In this document: in pieces, positions 24,161 through 32,374 of the stretch
How the letters are laid out: every line of letters begins with the position of its first letter
How positions within the stretch are numbered: position 1 is the stretch's first letter
Assembly: GCF_016745505.1 (NCBI RefSeq)
Contig: NZ_JAERUC010000185.1
Coordinates: forward strand, 1-62,902
Length of the DNA: 62,902 nt
From: Streptomyces silvae
GTDB taxonomy: Bacteria; Actinomycetota; Actinomycetes; Streptomycetales; Streptomycetaceae
Reading direction: 5' to 3'
Made by a program: the position numbers and the translations under genes
The notes under the pieces: model-generated
What the model saw: only the letters and a program-made list of their open reading frames with translations
Database searches by the model: none
What the model was told of the DNA's origin: nothing

Positions 24161-25279
24161 ATGGCCGAGACCCGTATGCCCACCGCCACCTATGTCTGCC
24201 CCCGGGACGGGGCGCGGGCCGACAGCTCCACGGCGGCCTGGTGCTGCCCGGACTGCGGCGGCCCCTGGGACCTGGACACCGGGCCTCTCCCGCCCGTCCG
24301 GATCGACTCGCTGCGCACCCGCGTCAATTCCCTGTGGCGGTACGAGGAGGCGCTCCCCCTGGCCGCCCCGGCGGTCTCCCTGGGTGAGGGGCGGACGCCT
24401 CTCGTCGCCCTGACGGACCAGGTCTCCGCCAAGCTCGACTACCTGATGCCGACGCTCTCGTTCAAGGACCGGGGCGCGGTCATGCTGGCCGAACTGGCCC
24501 GCAGGCTCGGCCCCGACCGGGTCGTCGCGGACAGCAGCGGCAACGCCGGGACGGCCGTCGCGGCGTACTGCGCCCGCGCCGGACTGCCCTGCACGGTGTA
24601 CGTCCCCGAGGGGACCTCCGCCAAGAAGACCGAGCAGATCCGCGCCCACGGCGCCCGGCTGGAGACCGTGCCCGGAGGCCGGGAGGCCACGGCGGCCGCC
24701 GCCCGCACCGCCGCCGGAGCGCCCGGCACCTTCTACGCCTCGCACGTCTTCAACCCGTACTTCCTGCACGGCACCAAGACGTACGTCTACGAGATCTGGG
24801 AGGAGCTGGGCGGCACCCTGCCCGACGCCCTCGCCGTACCCGTCGGCAACGGCACCCTGCTCCTGGGCGCCGCCCTCGCCACCGCGGAGCTCCTCGCGCA
24901 CGGCCTGATCGACCGCCGCCCGGCCCTCATCGCCGTACAGGCCGAGGCGGTGTCCCCGCTGGCCACGGCGTTCCGGGCGGGCGCCGACCGGCTGCCGGAC
25001 GAGCCCTCGGACCCGGTGAGGTCCACGCTCGCCGAGGGGATCGCCATCCCCCGGCCGCCGCGCGCCCGGCAGATCCTGGCCGCCGTCCGGGAGTCCGGCG
25101 GCACCTTCCTGACGGTGACGGAGGACCAGATCCGCGATGCGCAGCAGGATCTGGCCGCCCGCGGCTTCTTCGTCGAGACCACCGGGGTCGCCTGCTGGGC
25201 GGCCGTCGGCGGGGTGACGGACCGGAGCGTGGTCGTCCCGCTCTGCGGGGCCGGACTCAAGACGGGCCTGGCTCCGTAG
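24161..25279 (+). CDS. Threonine synthase-like PLP-dependent enzyme
   Basis: This 372-residue fold-type II PLP enzyme resembles threonine synthase. It has an N-terminal zinc-ribbon-like segment (YVCPRDG and WCCPDCGGPW), LGEGRTPLVAL, the PLP lysine K102 in SFKDRGA, the phosphate-binding SSGNAGTAVAAYCARAG, and VPVGNGTLLLGAA near residue 226. TAGGTT (24149-24154) lies 6 nt before the ATG, so the mRNA is probably leaderless. A dedicated thrC normally sits with hom and thrB; here it stands alone beside a GntR regulator, so it may be a paralogue with another role, such as threonine or diaminopropionate metabolism. Confidence 0.85.
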   Translation: MAETRMPTATYVCPRDGARADSSTAAWCCPDCGGPWDLDTGPLPPVRIDSLRTRVNSLWRYEEALPLAAPAVSLGEGRTPLVALTDQVSAKLDYLMPTLSFKDRGAVMLAELARRLGPDRVVADSSGNAGTAVAAYCARAGLPCTVYVPEGTSAKKTEQIRAHGARLETVPGGREATAAAARTAAGAPGTFYASHVFNPYFLHGTKTYVYEIWEELGGTLPDALAVPVGNGTLLLGAALATAELLAHGLIDRRPALIAVQAEAVSPLATAFRAGADRLPDEPSDPVRSTLAEGIAIPRPPRARQILAAVRESGGTFLTVTEDQIRDAQQDLAARGFFVETTGVACWAAVGGVTDRSVVVPLCGAGLKTGLAP

Positions 25280-25304
25280 GAGTCCTGAGGCGCCGGGGAA
25301 GGCC

Positions 25305-25787
25305 TCAGCGCGTCCAGTAGGTGTCGTGCTTGAAGAAGAACTCCGCCCGCTCCTTCTCCGGCCAGTCGGAGACCTGCCCGACCTTCTCGAAGTACTCCTC
25401 GCGGGGCGCCCCCGGGGTGAAAAGCAGCAGCATGGAGGCGGGCTCGTCGGAGTCGTTGCGGAAGGCGTGCAGGCCGCCCGGGGGCACGTACAGGAAGTCG
25501 CCCTCGGTGGCGTCGACCCATCGCTCGCCGTCGTAGATCCGCACCGTCCCGCCGAGGATGAAGAACGACTCCGAGATCGACCGGTGGAAGTGCTCGGCGG
25601 GGCCGCCCGCCCGGGGCGCCATGTTGATGCGGTACAGCCCGAACTCGCCGTGCGTCGACTCCGCCGTGGCCAGGTAGTGGGTGTTCCCGCCGCTGCGTGT
25701 CAGCAGATTCGGGACGGTGTCCGCCGGACGGTACGTCGCGCTGATCTCGCCGGCGCCGTCCGTGTAGACGGGTTCCGGATAGGACAT
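25305..25787 (-). CDS. Cupin-domain protein
   Basis: This 160-residue protein contains one conserved cupin barrel. Motif 1 is GPAEHFHRSISESFFILGGTVRIYDG (residues about 68-93), with the metal-ligand His/His/Glu, and motif 2 is DFLYVPPGGLHAFRND, with the final His. The C-terminal SMLLLFTPGAPREEYFEKVG is typical of quercetinase-like or sugar-binding small cupins. The ATG has a GGGAGAG Shine-Dalgarno. It is convergent with the threonine-synthase-like gene. Its catalytic or binding role cannot be told from sequence. Confidence 0.88.
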   Translation of the reverse strand: MSYPEPVYTDGAGEISATYRPADTVPNLLTRSGGNTHYLATAESTHGEFGLYRINMAPRAGGPAEHFHRSISESFFILGGTVRIYDGERWVDATEGDFLYVPPGGLHAFRNDSDEPASMLLLFTPGAPREEYFEKVGQVSDWPEKERAEFFFKHDTYWTR

Positions 25788-25877
25788 GCCGCTCTCCCTG
25801 CCCCCGGTCCTGGACCGGGCCGCTCGTCCCGCGCGCCGGTACCGCACCGGCGGCGTCGCCTTCCCTACCTTCGTGGG

Positions 25878-28499
25878 GTGAGCCTCACGCGCATCTCTCT
25901 CCTCGCGCCGTTGACCGCGGGCGCGCTGATCTTCCCCCTGCCGCCCCTGTCGTACGCCGCGGAGCCGGCCCCGGCCCCGGTGTGCGGCAGGACGGAGTCC
26001 CCCTCCGACGCCTCCTGGGCACCGACGTCCACCACCTTCGGCGAGGCCGCCGGATACGACCCCTATGTCGGCAACGGCTACTTGGGCCACCGGGTGCCCG
26101 CCACGGGCACCGGATACGCCGCCACGGGCGAGAAGACGGGCTGGCCCCTCTACACCCCACGGTACGACGGTGCCTTCGTGTCGGGCCTCTACGCCCGGGA
26201 CGAAGCCCTCGCCGAGGGCCGCGAGGTGATCGCCGCGCTGCCGTCCTGGACCACGCTGGACGTGCGCGTCGGCTCCGAGACGTACGGCTCCGCCACCCCC
26301 GCCGGCCGTGTCTCCCGCTACCGCCAGACCCTGCATCTGCGCTGCGGCGTCGTGGTCACCTCCCTGCGGTGGACCACGGCCGACGGGCGTGCGACCGACC
26401 TGACCTACGAGGTGCTGGCCGACCGCTCCGACGTCCACACCGGCGCCGTACGCCTGCGGATGACCCCGCACTGGAGCGGCACCGCGACGGTCACGGGCCG
26501 GCTGGACGTGCGCGGGGCGCGCCGGGTCACGGTCGCCGGCGACGGCACGTTCCGGACGCTCGGCACCGGCACGGAGGGGGCGATCGTCCAGCGGGGCACC
26601 GACGGCGCGCGTACCACCCGGGTCAGGGCGGGGCGCTCGTACACCTTCGAGAAGTACGTGGGCGTCGACACCGCCCTCACCTCCCGCACCCCGCTCGTCT
26701 CCGCCGGCGCGGCGGCGGACCGCGCGGCCCGGCGCGGCTGGTCCGGGGTCCTCGCCGCCAACGCGGCTGCCTGGAGCCAGGCGTGGGCGTCCGACGTCCG
26801 GACCCCGGGCAGCCCGGACCTCCAGGCCTGGCTGCGGGCCGCGCAGTACGGGCTGCTCGCCAACACCCGGCCCGGCTCCTCGGACAGCATCGCCCCGGCC
26901 GGGCTGACCAGCGACAACTACGCGGGCATGGTGTTCTGGGACGCCGAGACCTGGATGTATCCGGGGCTGCTCGCCACCCGCCCCGACCTGGCCCGCTCGG
27001 TCGTCGAGTACCGCTACCGCACCCGCGCCGCCGCCCGCGCGAACGCCGAGAAGCTGGGCCACAAGGGGCTGTTCTACCCCTGGACGAGCGCGAGCGAGGG
27101 CCGTCTGGACTCCGAGTGCCAGAGCTGGGACCCGCCGCACTGCCTCACCCAGAACCACCTCCAGGGCGACATCGCACTCGCCGTCTGGCAGTACTACCTG
27201 GCCACCGGCGACCGCGCCTGGCTGGCCGGGCGGGGCTGGCCGCTGCTGAAGGGCATCGCCGACTTCTGGCAGTCGCGCGCCACGGCCAACGACGACGGCA
27301 GCTACTCGGTGAAGAACGTCGCCGGCCCCGACGAGTACAGCAACGGCGTCACCGACGGCGTCTTCACCAACGCGGTCGCCGCCACCGCCCTGCGCCACGC
27401 CACCCGCGCCGCCGCACTCCTCGGCCACCCGGCGCCCGCCGGCTGGACCCGCGTCGCCGACGGACTTCGCATCCCGTACGACGCTGAGCGGAAGCTGTTC
27501 CTCCAGTACGCGGGCTACAACGGCTCGACGATCAAGCAGGCCGACACGGTGCTGCTGGTCTACCCGCTGGAGTGGCCGATGGAGGAGGGCGCCGCCGCCG
27601 CGACACTCGATTACTACGCCGCCCGCACCGACCCGGACGGCCCCGCGATGACCGACTCGGTGCACGCGATCGACGCCGCCGCGATCGGGGAGCCGGGCTG
27701 CGCCACGTACACGTATCTCCAGCGCGCCGTACGCCCGTTCGTCCGGGGTCCGTACAGCCTCTTCTCCGAGGCGCGGGGCGAGAAGTCCGGGGCCGAGGAC
27801 CCGCTCTCGGGCTTCCCGGCCGAGGACTTCCTCACCGGCAAGGGCGGCTTCCTCCAGGTGTTCACGCACGGTCTGACCGGGCTCAGGCTGCGCGAGGACG
27901 GCGTACGCCTGGACCCGCTCCTGCCGCCGCAGCTCCGCGAGGGCGTGGAGCTGACGGGGCTGCGTTACCGGGGCCGTACGTACGACGTCGCCGTCGGCCC
28001 CCGGACGACCACGGTCCGGCTGACGGCAGGCGCGCCCTTCACCGTCCACACCCCGGCGGGGCCGCGCCGTCTCTCCGGCACCCTCACGCTCCCCACCCGG
28101 CGGCCCGACCTCGCCCCGACGACCGACGCGGCCCGCTGCCGCCCGGCGACGGCCACGTCCGAGGCGCCCGGCCTGTACGCCGAGGCGGCGGTGGACGGCA
28201 GCCCGTCGACCTCCTGGTCACCGGACGGCGCGACGGGCACGCTGACGGTGACCCTGCGTCAGGTGACCCGGATCGCTTCGCTGACGCCCCGGTGGACGGA
28301 CACCGCCCCGGCCTCCCACACCCTGGAGACCTCCCTGGACGGCCGCGCGTGGCGCCCGTACCACCCGGGCGATCCGGCCCGCCGGGTCAGGCTCACGGTG
28401 CGCTCGGCGGACGCGGAGAAGCCGGCGGGGGTGAGCGAACTGACCGTCGGCACAGGTGAACAGGCGGTTGCTAGCATGCCGGGCCGGGCGGAGCAGTAG
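25878..28499 (+). CDS. Secreted GH65-family glycoside hydrolase with C-terminal F5/8-type domain
   Basis: This 873-residue protein has a signal peptide (ISLLAPLTAGALIFPLPPLS, cut near AEPAPAP). The GH65 N-domain contains YDPYVGNGYLGHRVP, and the catalytic (alpha/alpha)6 barrel has MVFWDAETWMYPGLL, the acid Glu E486 in GPDEYSNG and IKQADTVLLVYPLEWP. Around residue 735 a discoidin/F5_8-type beta domain begins, ending at the stop. GH65 covers trehalose, kojibiose and maltose hydrolases or phosphorylases; a secreted form with a binding domain resembles acid trehalases. The GTG start has TACCTT 6 nt upstream, so it is probably leaderless. The last ten bases, including the TAG stop, lie inside a tRNA-like sequence, an unusual overlap. 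Confidence 0.9.
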   Translation: MSLTRISLLAPLTAGALIFPLPPLSYAAEPAPAPVCGRTESPSDASWAPTSTTFGEAAGYDPYVGNGYLGHRVPATGTGYAATGEKTGWPLYTPRYDGAFVSGLYARDEALAEGREVIAALPSWTTLDVRVGSETYGSATPAGRVSRYRQTLHLRCGVVVTSLRWTTADGRATDLTYEVLADRSDVHTGAVRLRMTPHWSGTATVTGRLDVRGARRVTVAGDGTFRTLGTGTEGAIVQRGTDGARTTRVRAGRSYTFEKYVGVDTALTSRTPLVSAGAAADRAARRGWSGVLAANAAAWSQAWASDVRTPGSPDLQAWLRAAQYGLLANTRPGSSDSIAPAGLTSDNYAGMVFWDAETWMYPGLLATRPDLARSVVEYRYRTRAAARANAEKLGHKGLFYPWTSASEGRLDSECQSWDPPHCLTQNHLQGDIALAVWQYYLATGDRAWLAGRGWPLLKGIADFWQSRATANDDGSYSVKNVAGPDEYSNGVTDGVFTNAVAATALRHATRAAALLGHPAPAGWTRVADGLRIPYDAERKLFLQYAGYNGSTIKQADTVLLVYPLEWPMEEGAAAATLDYYAARTDPDGPAMTDSVHAIDAAAIGEPGCATYTYLQRAVRPFVRGPYSLFSEARGEKSGAEDPLSGFPAEDFLTGKGGFLQVFTHGLTGLRLREDGVRLDPLLPPQLREGVELTGLRYRGRTYDVAVGPRTTTVRLTAGAPFTVHTPAGPRRLSGTLTLPTRRPDLAPTTDAARCRPATATSEAPGLYAEAAVDGSPSTSWSPDGATGTLTVTLRQVTRIASLTPRWTDTAPASHTLETSLDGRAWRPYHPGDPARRVRLTVRSADAEKPAGVSELTVGTGEQAVASMPGRAEQ

Positions 28500-28563
28500 C
28501 GCAGAGGTCGTCGCGCCGGTCTCCACAACCGCGAGGACGCCGGTTCGAATCCGGTCGGCTCCG
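28490..28563 (+). tRNA. tRNA-like sequence, anticodon CCA (tRNA-Trp-like), noncanonical
   Basis: The sequence folds as a tRNA. The acceptor is GGAGCAG (28490-28496) with CGGCTCC (28556-28562), one A-G mismatch. The D arm starts GCGC with an AGAGGTCG loop, the anticodon stem is CCGGT/ACCGC (outer C-C mismatch), and the loop CTCCACA gives anticodon CCA with an unusual C at position 37. The variable loop is 6 nt. The T arm GCCGG-TTCGAAT-CCGGT is perfect. No CCA is encoded. The acceptor helix extends outwards, CGGGCGGAGC (28485-28494) with GCTCCGCCCG (28558-28567). A TAGCAT box at 28472-28477 could be its -10. It may be a second, divergent tRNA-Trp or a pseudo-tRNA; the mismatches keep confidence moderate. 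Confidence 0.55.
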
Positions 28564-28617
28564 CCCGGATCCCTTGTGCCGGCGGCGTTGTCGGTGCCGG
28601 ATGGCAGCATCCTGGCC

Positions 28618-30510
28618 ATGAGCGATGAGACTTTCGACTGGCGTGACTTCCTGGGCCGTTGGCAGGAGGAGTGGGTTCCCGGCGAGGACGACGAGCAGGA
28701 CGACGAGTCGCCCCTCGCCGGCCCTTCCAGACCCGGAGCGGGCGAGGCCGCGATAGCCGCGGCCGAGAGACGGCTGGGGCAGCGGCTGCCGCCGTCCTAC
28801 CGGGAGTTCCTGGCCGCGAGCGACGGGTGGCGTGTGGAGCAGACAGCCGCGATCTACGAGCTCGGGGGCGCCGCGGACATCGACTGGTTCCATGATCCGC
28901 ACGGCATGACCCCGCTGTACGAGGAGGGTCTGGGAGACGACCCGCGCGAGGAGGAGGTCCTGCTCGCCGGCATGTGGCGGCGGGCGCTCCGGCTGGAGAC
29001 GGAGTCCGACATGTCGTCGGCCCTCCTCGACCCGGGCGACCGGGACCAGGACGGCGAGTGGGCGCTCTACGTCTACAAGGGCTGGAGCGGCGAATACCCG
29101 GACCGCTACCCGTCGTTCCGCGCGTACATGGAGGCCATGTACCGCGCTTTCCACGGGGACCGGGCGGCGATGCCCGGCTTCGTGAACGCGACCACCCGCG
29201 CCCAGGACGCCCATGTCGAGGAGGCCCGACTGCTGGCCCTGCGCGGGCGGCACGAGGAGGCCCTGCCCCTGCTGGAGGACGCGCTCTCCTTCGGTCGGCC
29301 GCACAGCGCCACCCTGCTGAACCAGCTCCGGCACCTGACGGCTCCGCAGACCGCCCGGGACTACGGCTTCCTGGTGGCCGACCCGAGCTGTCTGCCCGAG
29401 ATACTTCCCGTGCAGGCCGTGGAACCGGCGCGCGGCGAACGGGGGCCGGACGGGGACGACCACTGGCTCGGCATGATGGCCGCCCGCGGGGTCCCCCGGG
29501 AGACCGCCGAGGCCGTGCTGGGCGCCGTGCGGGACGGCACCCACCGCTATGCGCCTCCCGGCCCGTGGGGCCGGGCCGTCGCCGAGGCCCGGGAAGCGGC
29601 CCGCTGGGGCGCGACCGACGCCGCCTGGCGGGTGCTGCGGGCGGCGCTCCCGCTGTGGGAAGCCCCCGGACCCCAGCTGATCGCCCCGGTCGGCCTGCTC
29701 GCCGATCCGTTCCTGGGGTCTCTGATCACTCCGGAGCGCGGGCGGGAGATCCTCGCGACGCCCCGGGCCGGGGAGCAGGGCCCCGCTCCGGATCCCGTGC
29801 CCGATCTCGACCCGCCGGGTCTCGTGTGGCTGACGGAATCCGATCCGTACCGGCAGGCCGACGACGGATACCGCTGCGTCTGGGCCGAGGGGATCGATCC
29901 CGCCCGGCTGCCGGGTCTGATCGGCGAGGAGGGCTCCACGCTGAGCGCCCCCGTGGATCAGCGCTGGGGGCGCTGGCGGCGGGCATCCGTGGCCGAGGCG
30001 CAGGAGCACGCGGAGCCCTGGGAGGACCGGGCCCCGGTCGCCGTCGGCCGCGCCGCCGGCGGGTGGGCCTTCGCCTTCGACCGCGACCCTCACCACCTGG
30101 GCGAGCGGTTCGTGTCCCCCGCCCCGGCCGCCTCCGCGTCCGGCCGTGCGGTGGTGGTGTGGCACGAACCGGGCCGCCCGTCGCCGGGCGACCGCCCGCC
30201 CACGTTCCACCTGTCGGTCGCCGAACAGGGTGAGGAGCTCTACGCGTTCACGGTGCGGGGTACGGAGATCCAGCGCTCCGGAGCGATACCCGAGGCCCTG
30301 GACCCCGCAGGCCTGTTCCTCCCGGACGCCACCGAACAGGACAACGAGCTGCGCGCGCTGGCGGCCCTGCACACCGAACTCGGCCTGTCCCTTCCCCGCT
30401 TCGCGCTGACCCGGGGGTGCCTGAGCACCTTCACCACCCGGTCCTGGACCCGGGCGCCGCGTGAGGGGGAGAGCTACGCCTATATCCGGTTCGTACGCCA
30501 CCGGTCCTGA
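28618..30510 (+). CDS. Large SUKH (SMI1/KNR4)-domain protein
   Basis: This 630-residue protein has an SMI1/KNR4-type domain at about residues 30-190: AAIAAAERRLGQRLPPSYREFLAASDGW, then an acidic loop, GEWALYVYKGWSGEYP and SFRAYMEAMY. The rest contains a helical repeat-like part (VEEARLLALRGRHEEALPLLEDALSFG), a middle region without recognised domain, and a C-terminal beta-rich region (GGWAFAFDRDPHHLGERFVSP). There is no signal peptide. SUKH domains are common in immunity proteins of polymorphic toxin systems, but no toxin gene is adjacent, and large stand-alone SUKH proteins are frequent in Streptomyces. It begins 55 nt after the tRNA-like sequence. Function unknown. Confidence 0.8.
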   Translation: MSDETFDWRDFLGRWQEEWVPGEDDEQDDESPLAGPSRPGAGEAAIAAAERRLGQRLPPSYREFLAASDGWRVEQTAAIYELGGAADIDWFHDPHGMTPLYEEGLGDDPREEEVLLAGMWRRALRLETESDMSSALLDPGDRDQDGEWALYVYKGWSGEYPDRYPSFRAYMEAMYRAFHGDRAAMPGFVNATTRAQDAHVEEARLLALRGRHEEALPLLEDALSFGRPHSATLLNQLRHLTAPQTARDYGFLVADPSCLPEILPVQAVEPARGERGPDGDDHWLGMMAARGVPRETAEAVLGAVRDGTHRYAPPGPWGRAVAEAREAARWGATDAAWRVLRAALPLWEAPGPQLIAPVGLLADPFLGSLITPERGREILATPRAGEQGPAPDPVPDLDPPGLVWLTESDPYRQADDGYRCVWAEGIDPARLPGLIGEEGSTLSAPVDQRWGRWRRASVAEAQEHAEPWEDRAPVAVGRAAGGWAFAFDRDPHHLGERFVSPAPAASASGRAVVVWHEPGRPSPGDRPPTFHLSVAEQGEELYAFTVRGTEIQRSGAIPEALDPAGLFLPDATEQDNELRALAALHTELGLSLPRFALTRGCLSTFTTRSWTRAPREGESYAYIRFVRHRS

Positions 30511-30641
30511 CCTCGGACCCCACGCGCCCACCGCTGCCGAAGGTGACCGAAATGCCCGCATCCGACGCATAAGGTGCGGCGGGTACGGGCTGGTCAGGAC
30601 AGCGGGCGCCCCGGGGCGCGGGCGCGGAGAGGCGTGACGAC

Positions 30642-31487
30642 ATGGCAGGACCGATTCTCATCACCGGCGCGGGCAGCGGCTTCGGCAAGGAGGTGGCGCT
30701 GCGGCTCGCCTCGGCCGGGCACGAGGTGATCGCGGGCGTGGAGATCATCGCCCAGGTCAGCGCGGTACGGGCCGCTGCCCGCGAGCGCGGCGCCGAACTG
30801 CGGGTCGAGAAGCTGGACGTGACCGACCCGGGCGACCGGGAGAACGCCTGGTCCTGGGAGGTCGAGGTCCTCCTGAACAACGCCGGCGTCTCCGAGGGCG
30901 GCGCGACCGCCGACCTCCCCGAGGAGCGGCTGCGCCGCCAGTTCGAGGTGAACGTCTTCGGGACCGTGCTGCTCACCCAGGGCATCGCCCGCCGGATGGC
31001 GGCGCGCCGCAGTGGGCGGATCGTGTTCATGTCCTCGGTCGCCGGTCTCACCGTCGACCCGTTCACCGGCGCCTACGCGGCCTCCAAACACGCGGTGGAG
31101 GCGTTCGCCGACGCACTCGACCAGGAACTCGCGGAGTTCGGGGTCACGGTCGCGACCATCAATCCGGGCCCCTTCCTCACCGGCTTCAACGACACCATGT
31201 TCGAGACGTGGAAGGAATGGCGCGACAACCCGGCCGACCGTCTCTTCGACTACGCCCGGCTCGCTTTCCCGCACGAGCAGTACGACCCGGAACCGGTCCA
31301 CCGGCGGACCGTCCAGGTTCTCCTGGGCGAGGACCACCGCTACCGGCATCTGCTCCCCGCCGAGATGGAGCCGCAGGCCCGTGCGCAGATGGACGCCCAG
31401 TGGGGCCGTCAGCTCAACGACGGCCGCCGTCCCGCCCTCGTACAGAAGGCGTACGACATCGCTCCGGGCACGCCGGTCGGGCCCTGA
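30642..31487 (+). CDS. SDR-family oxidoreductase
   Basis: This 281-residue classical short-chain dehydrogenase has TGAGSGFG (cofactor motif, residues 8-15), NNAGVSEGG (about 81), the catalytic Ser in FMSSVAGLT, and YAASKHA with catalytic Tyr and Lys near residues 146-150. PGPFLTGFND follows, as in the family's substrate loop. The Rossmann Arg or Asp that decides NADP or NAD cannot be assigned with certainty. It stands alone, followed by a hairpin at 31568. Substrate unknown. Confidence 0.92.
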   Translation: MAGPILITGAGSGFGKEVALRLASAGHEVIAGVEIIAQVSAVRAAARERGAELRVEKLDVTDPGDRENAWSWEVEVLLNNAGVSEGGATADLPEERLRRQFEVNVFGTVLLTQGIARRMAARRSGRIVFMSSVAGLTVDPFTGAYAASKHAVEAFADALDQELAEFGVTVATINPGPFLTGFNDTMFETWKEWRDNPADRLFDYARLAFPHEQYDPEPVHRRTVQVLLGEDHRYRHLLPAEMEPQARAQMDAQWGRQLNDGRRPALVQKAYDIAPGTPVGP

Positions 31488-31892
31488 CCTGGGTCCGAGG
31501 AGGCCGTTGCCGGCCCGTCTGCGGTGGATCTCCACACGGCGCACGCAGGTGGACCGCCGGTGACGGCCGTTCTCCCGGCGCGGGGAGAACGCCTCGCCTC
31601 CGGTACGGGGAATGTCCCGTTCGCGACGGATCAGGAATAGGGCCGACGGAAATTCAGCCGTCCTGTCGGGTGAAGAATTCGCACCGGTCCATGAACCGAT
31701 GTGACCGCCCTGCCTTTTCGGTGAGGAAGAGCAGGCCGGAGCGCTGCCGGGTGGGTGGCCCCGTGACGCACCCACGTGCTTTCATCCTTCGCACCGCGGA
31801 AGCCGCAGTCGTGACAGCGGCAATGGGGCCTTCTTTCCTGACGGGGTCGGCCTCCCGCCATTCGGAAGCAGAACGTGAAAGGAATTCACCTC
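31488..31892. other. 405-bp intergenic region upstream of the small peptide gene
   Basis: The first part holds the SDR terminator (31568-31591). From about 31620 the sequence is clearly AT-richer than its surroundings (for example GGAAATTCAG, GAAGAATTCGC, TTTTCGGTGAGGAAG), as expected of a promoter and leader for the peptide gene at 31893. I see no convincing CDS on either strand; a 76-residue leftward frame at 31631-31861 has poor codon use. Confidence 0.6.
31568..31591 (+). terminator. Terminator of the SDR gene
   Basis: CGTTCTCCC (31568-31576) pairs with GGGAGAACG (31583-31591) around a 6-nt loop, about 80 nt after the SDR stop codon. Confidence 0.65.
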
Positions 31893-32096
31893 ATGAGCTC
31901 CGCCCCCCAGATACAGGCCCAGGAAATCTCCGACGCGGACCTGGACAACGTGTCCGGTGGCACCTTCGCCGGCCTGGCCGGCGAGGTCGCCCTGGAGACG
32001 CCGCTCTCCTCGCTCTCCGCGGGATTCTCCGGCGCCCTCGGCGTCGACGGCCTGGGTGCCGCCGGGCTCGGCTCCACCTCCACGCTCTCGGCCTGA
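31893..32096 (+). CDS. Small double-glycine-leader peptide, RiPP or bacteriocin precursor-like
   Basis: This is a 67-residue peptide. Residues 1-23 look like a double-glycine leader: acidic, with EISDADLDNVSGG, the pattern of class II lanthipeptide and bacteriocin leaders cut after GG. The predicted core, residues 24-67, is small, hydrophobic and Gly/Ser/Thr/Ala-rich with no Cys, Lys or Arg; glycines at 44, 47, 50 and 53 repeat every third residue. Lack of Cys rules out lanthionine rings. No LanM, C39 peptidase, YcaO or other modifying enzyme is adjacent. The ATG at 31893 is preferred over a GTG at 31875, as GAAAGGA lies 9 nt upstream. A MacB-like exporter (33.9-37.3 kb) and a CPBP protease (38.9 kb) are nearby. 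Function unknown. Confidence 0.75.
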   Translation: MSSAPQIQAQEISDADLDNVSGGTFAGLAGEVALETPLSSLSAGFSGALGVDGLGAAGLGSTSTLSA

Positions 32097-32214
32097 GCCG
32101 ACCCGAGCCCGTATGCCCCGATGCCGGTCAGGCCGCGGGGCATAGCGGCCGTGGGGCGGCGCCACGCTCGCGTCCCACATGCAGTGTCACCTCGGCCCGG
32201 CGGGCCGGACAACC

Positions 32215-32231
32215 GTGGGGCGGCGCCCCAC
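32215..32231. terminator. Short hairpin between convergent peptide and TetR genes
   Basis: GTGGGGC (32215-32221) pairs with GCCCCAC (32225-32231). The same CCGTGGGGCGGCGCC sequence occurs about 63 nt earlier (near 32149) as a direct repeat. It may terminate the peptide gene and, from the other side, the tetR-type gene ending at 32375. Confidence 0.4.
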
Positions 32232-32374
32232 ACCCCTCCGGGAACCCTTTCGGGCAGCCCGGGTCCCGGAGGCGGACGGCAGGTCTCCGACATGAGCCTT
32301 ACGACTCGACCGTGAGCACACCGGCGAGTCGAGAGGCGCCGCGCCCCGGCCCCCACGACCGGCCCCTCAAGCTG

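Noticed and set aside
25788..28049. Upstream extension of the cupin frame opposite the GH65 gene
   Set aside because: Translation is a shadow of the GH65 gene; the cupin has an ATG with Shine-Dalgarno at 25787.
28490..30510. Integrative element at the tRNA-like sequence
   Set aside because: There is no integrase, excisionase or replication gene, and I found no second copy of the tRNA 3' end downstream.
31631..31861. 76-residue minus-strand frame with HCRCHDCGFRG
   Set aside because: It resembles a zinc finger by chance; codon use is poor, there is no Shine-Dalgarno, and it covers the likely promoter of the peptide gene.
31893..32096. Class II lanthipeptide precursor
   Set aside because: The leader looks alike, but the core has no cysteine and no LanM is present.
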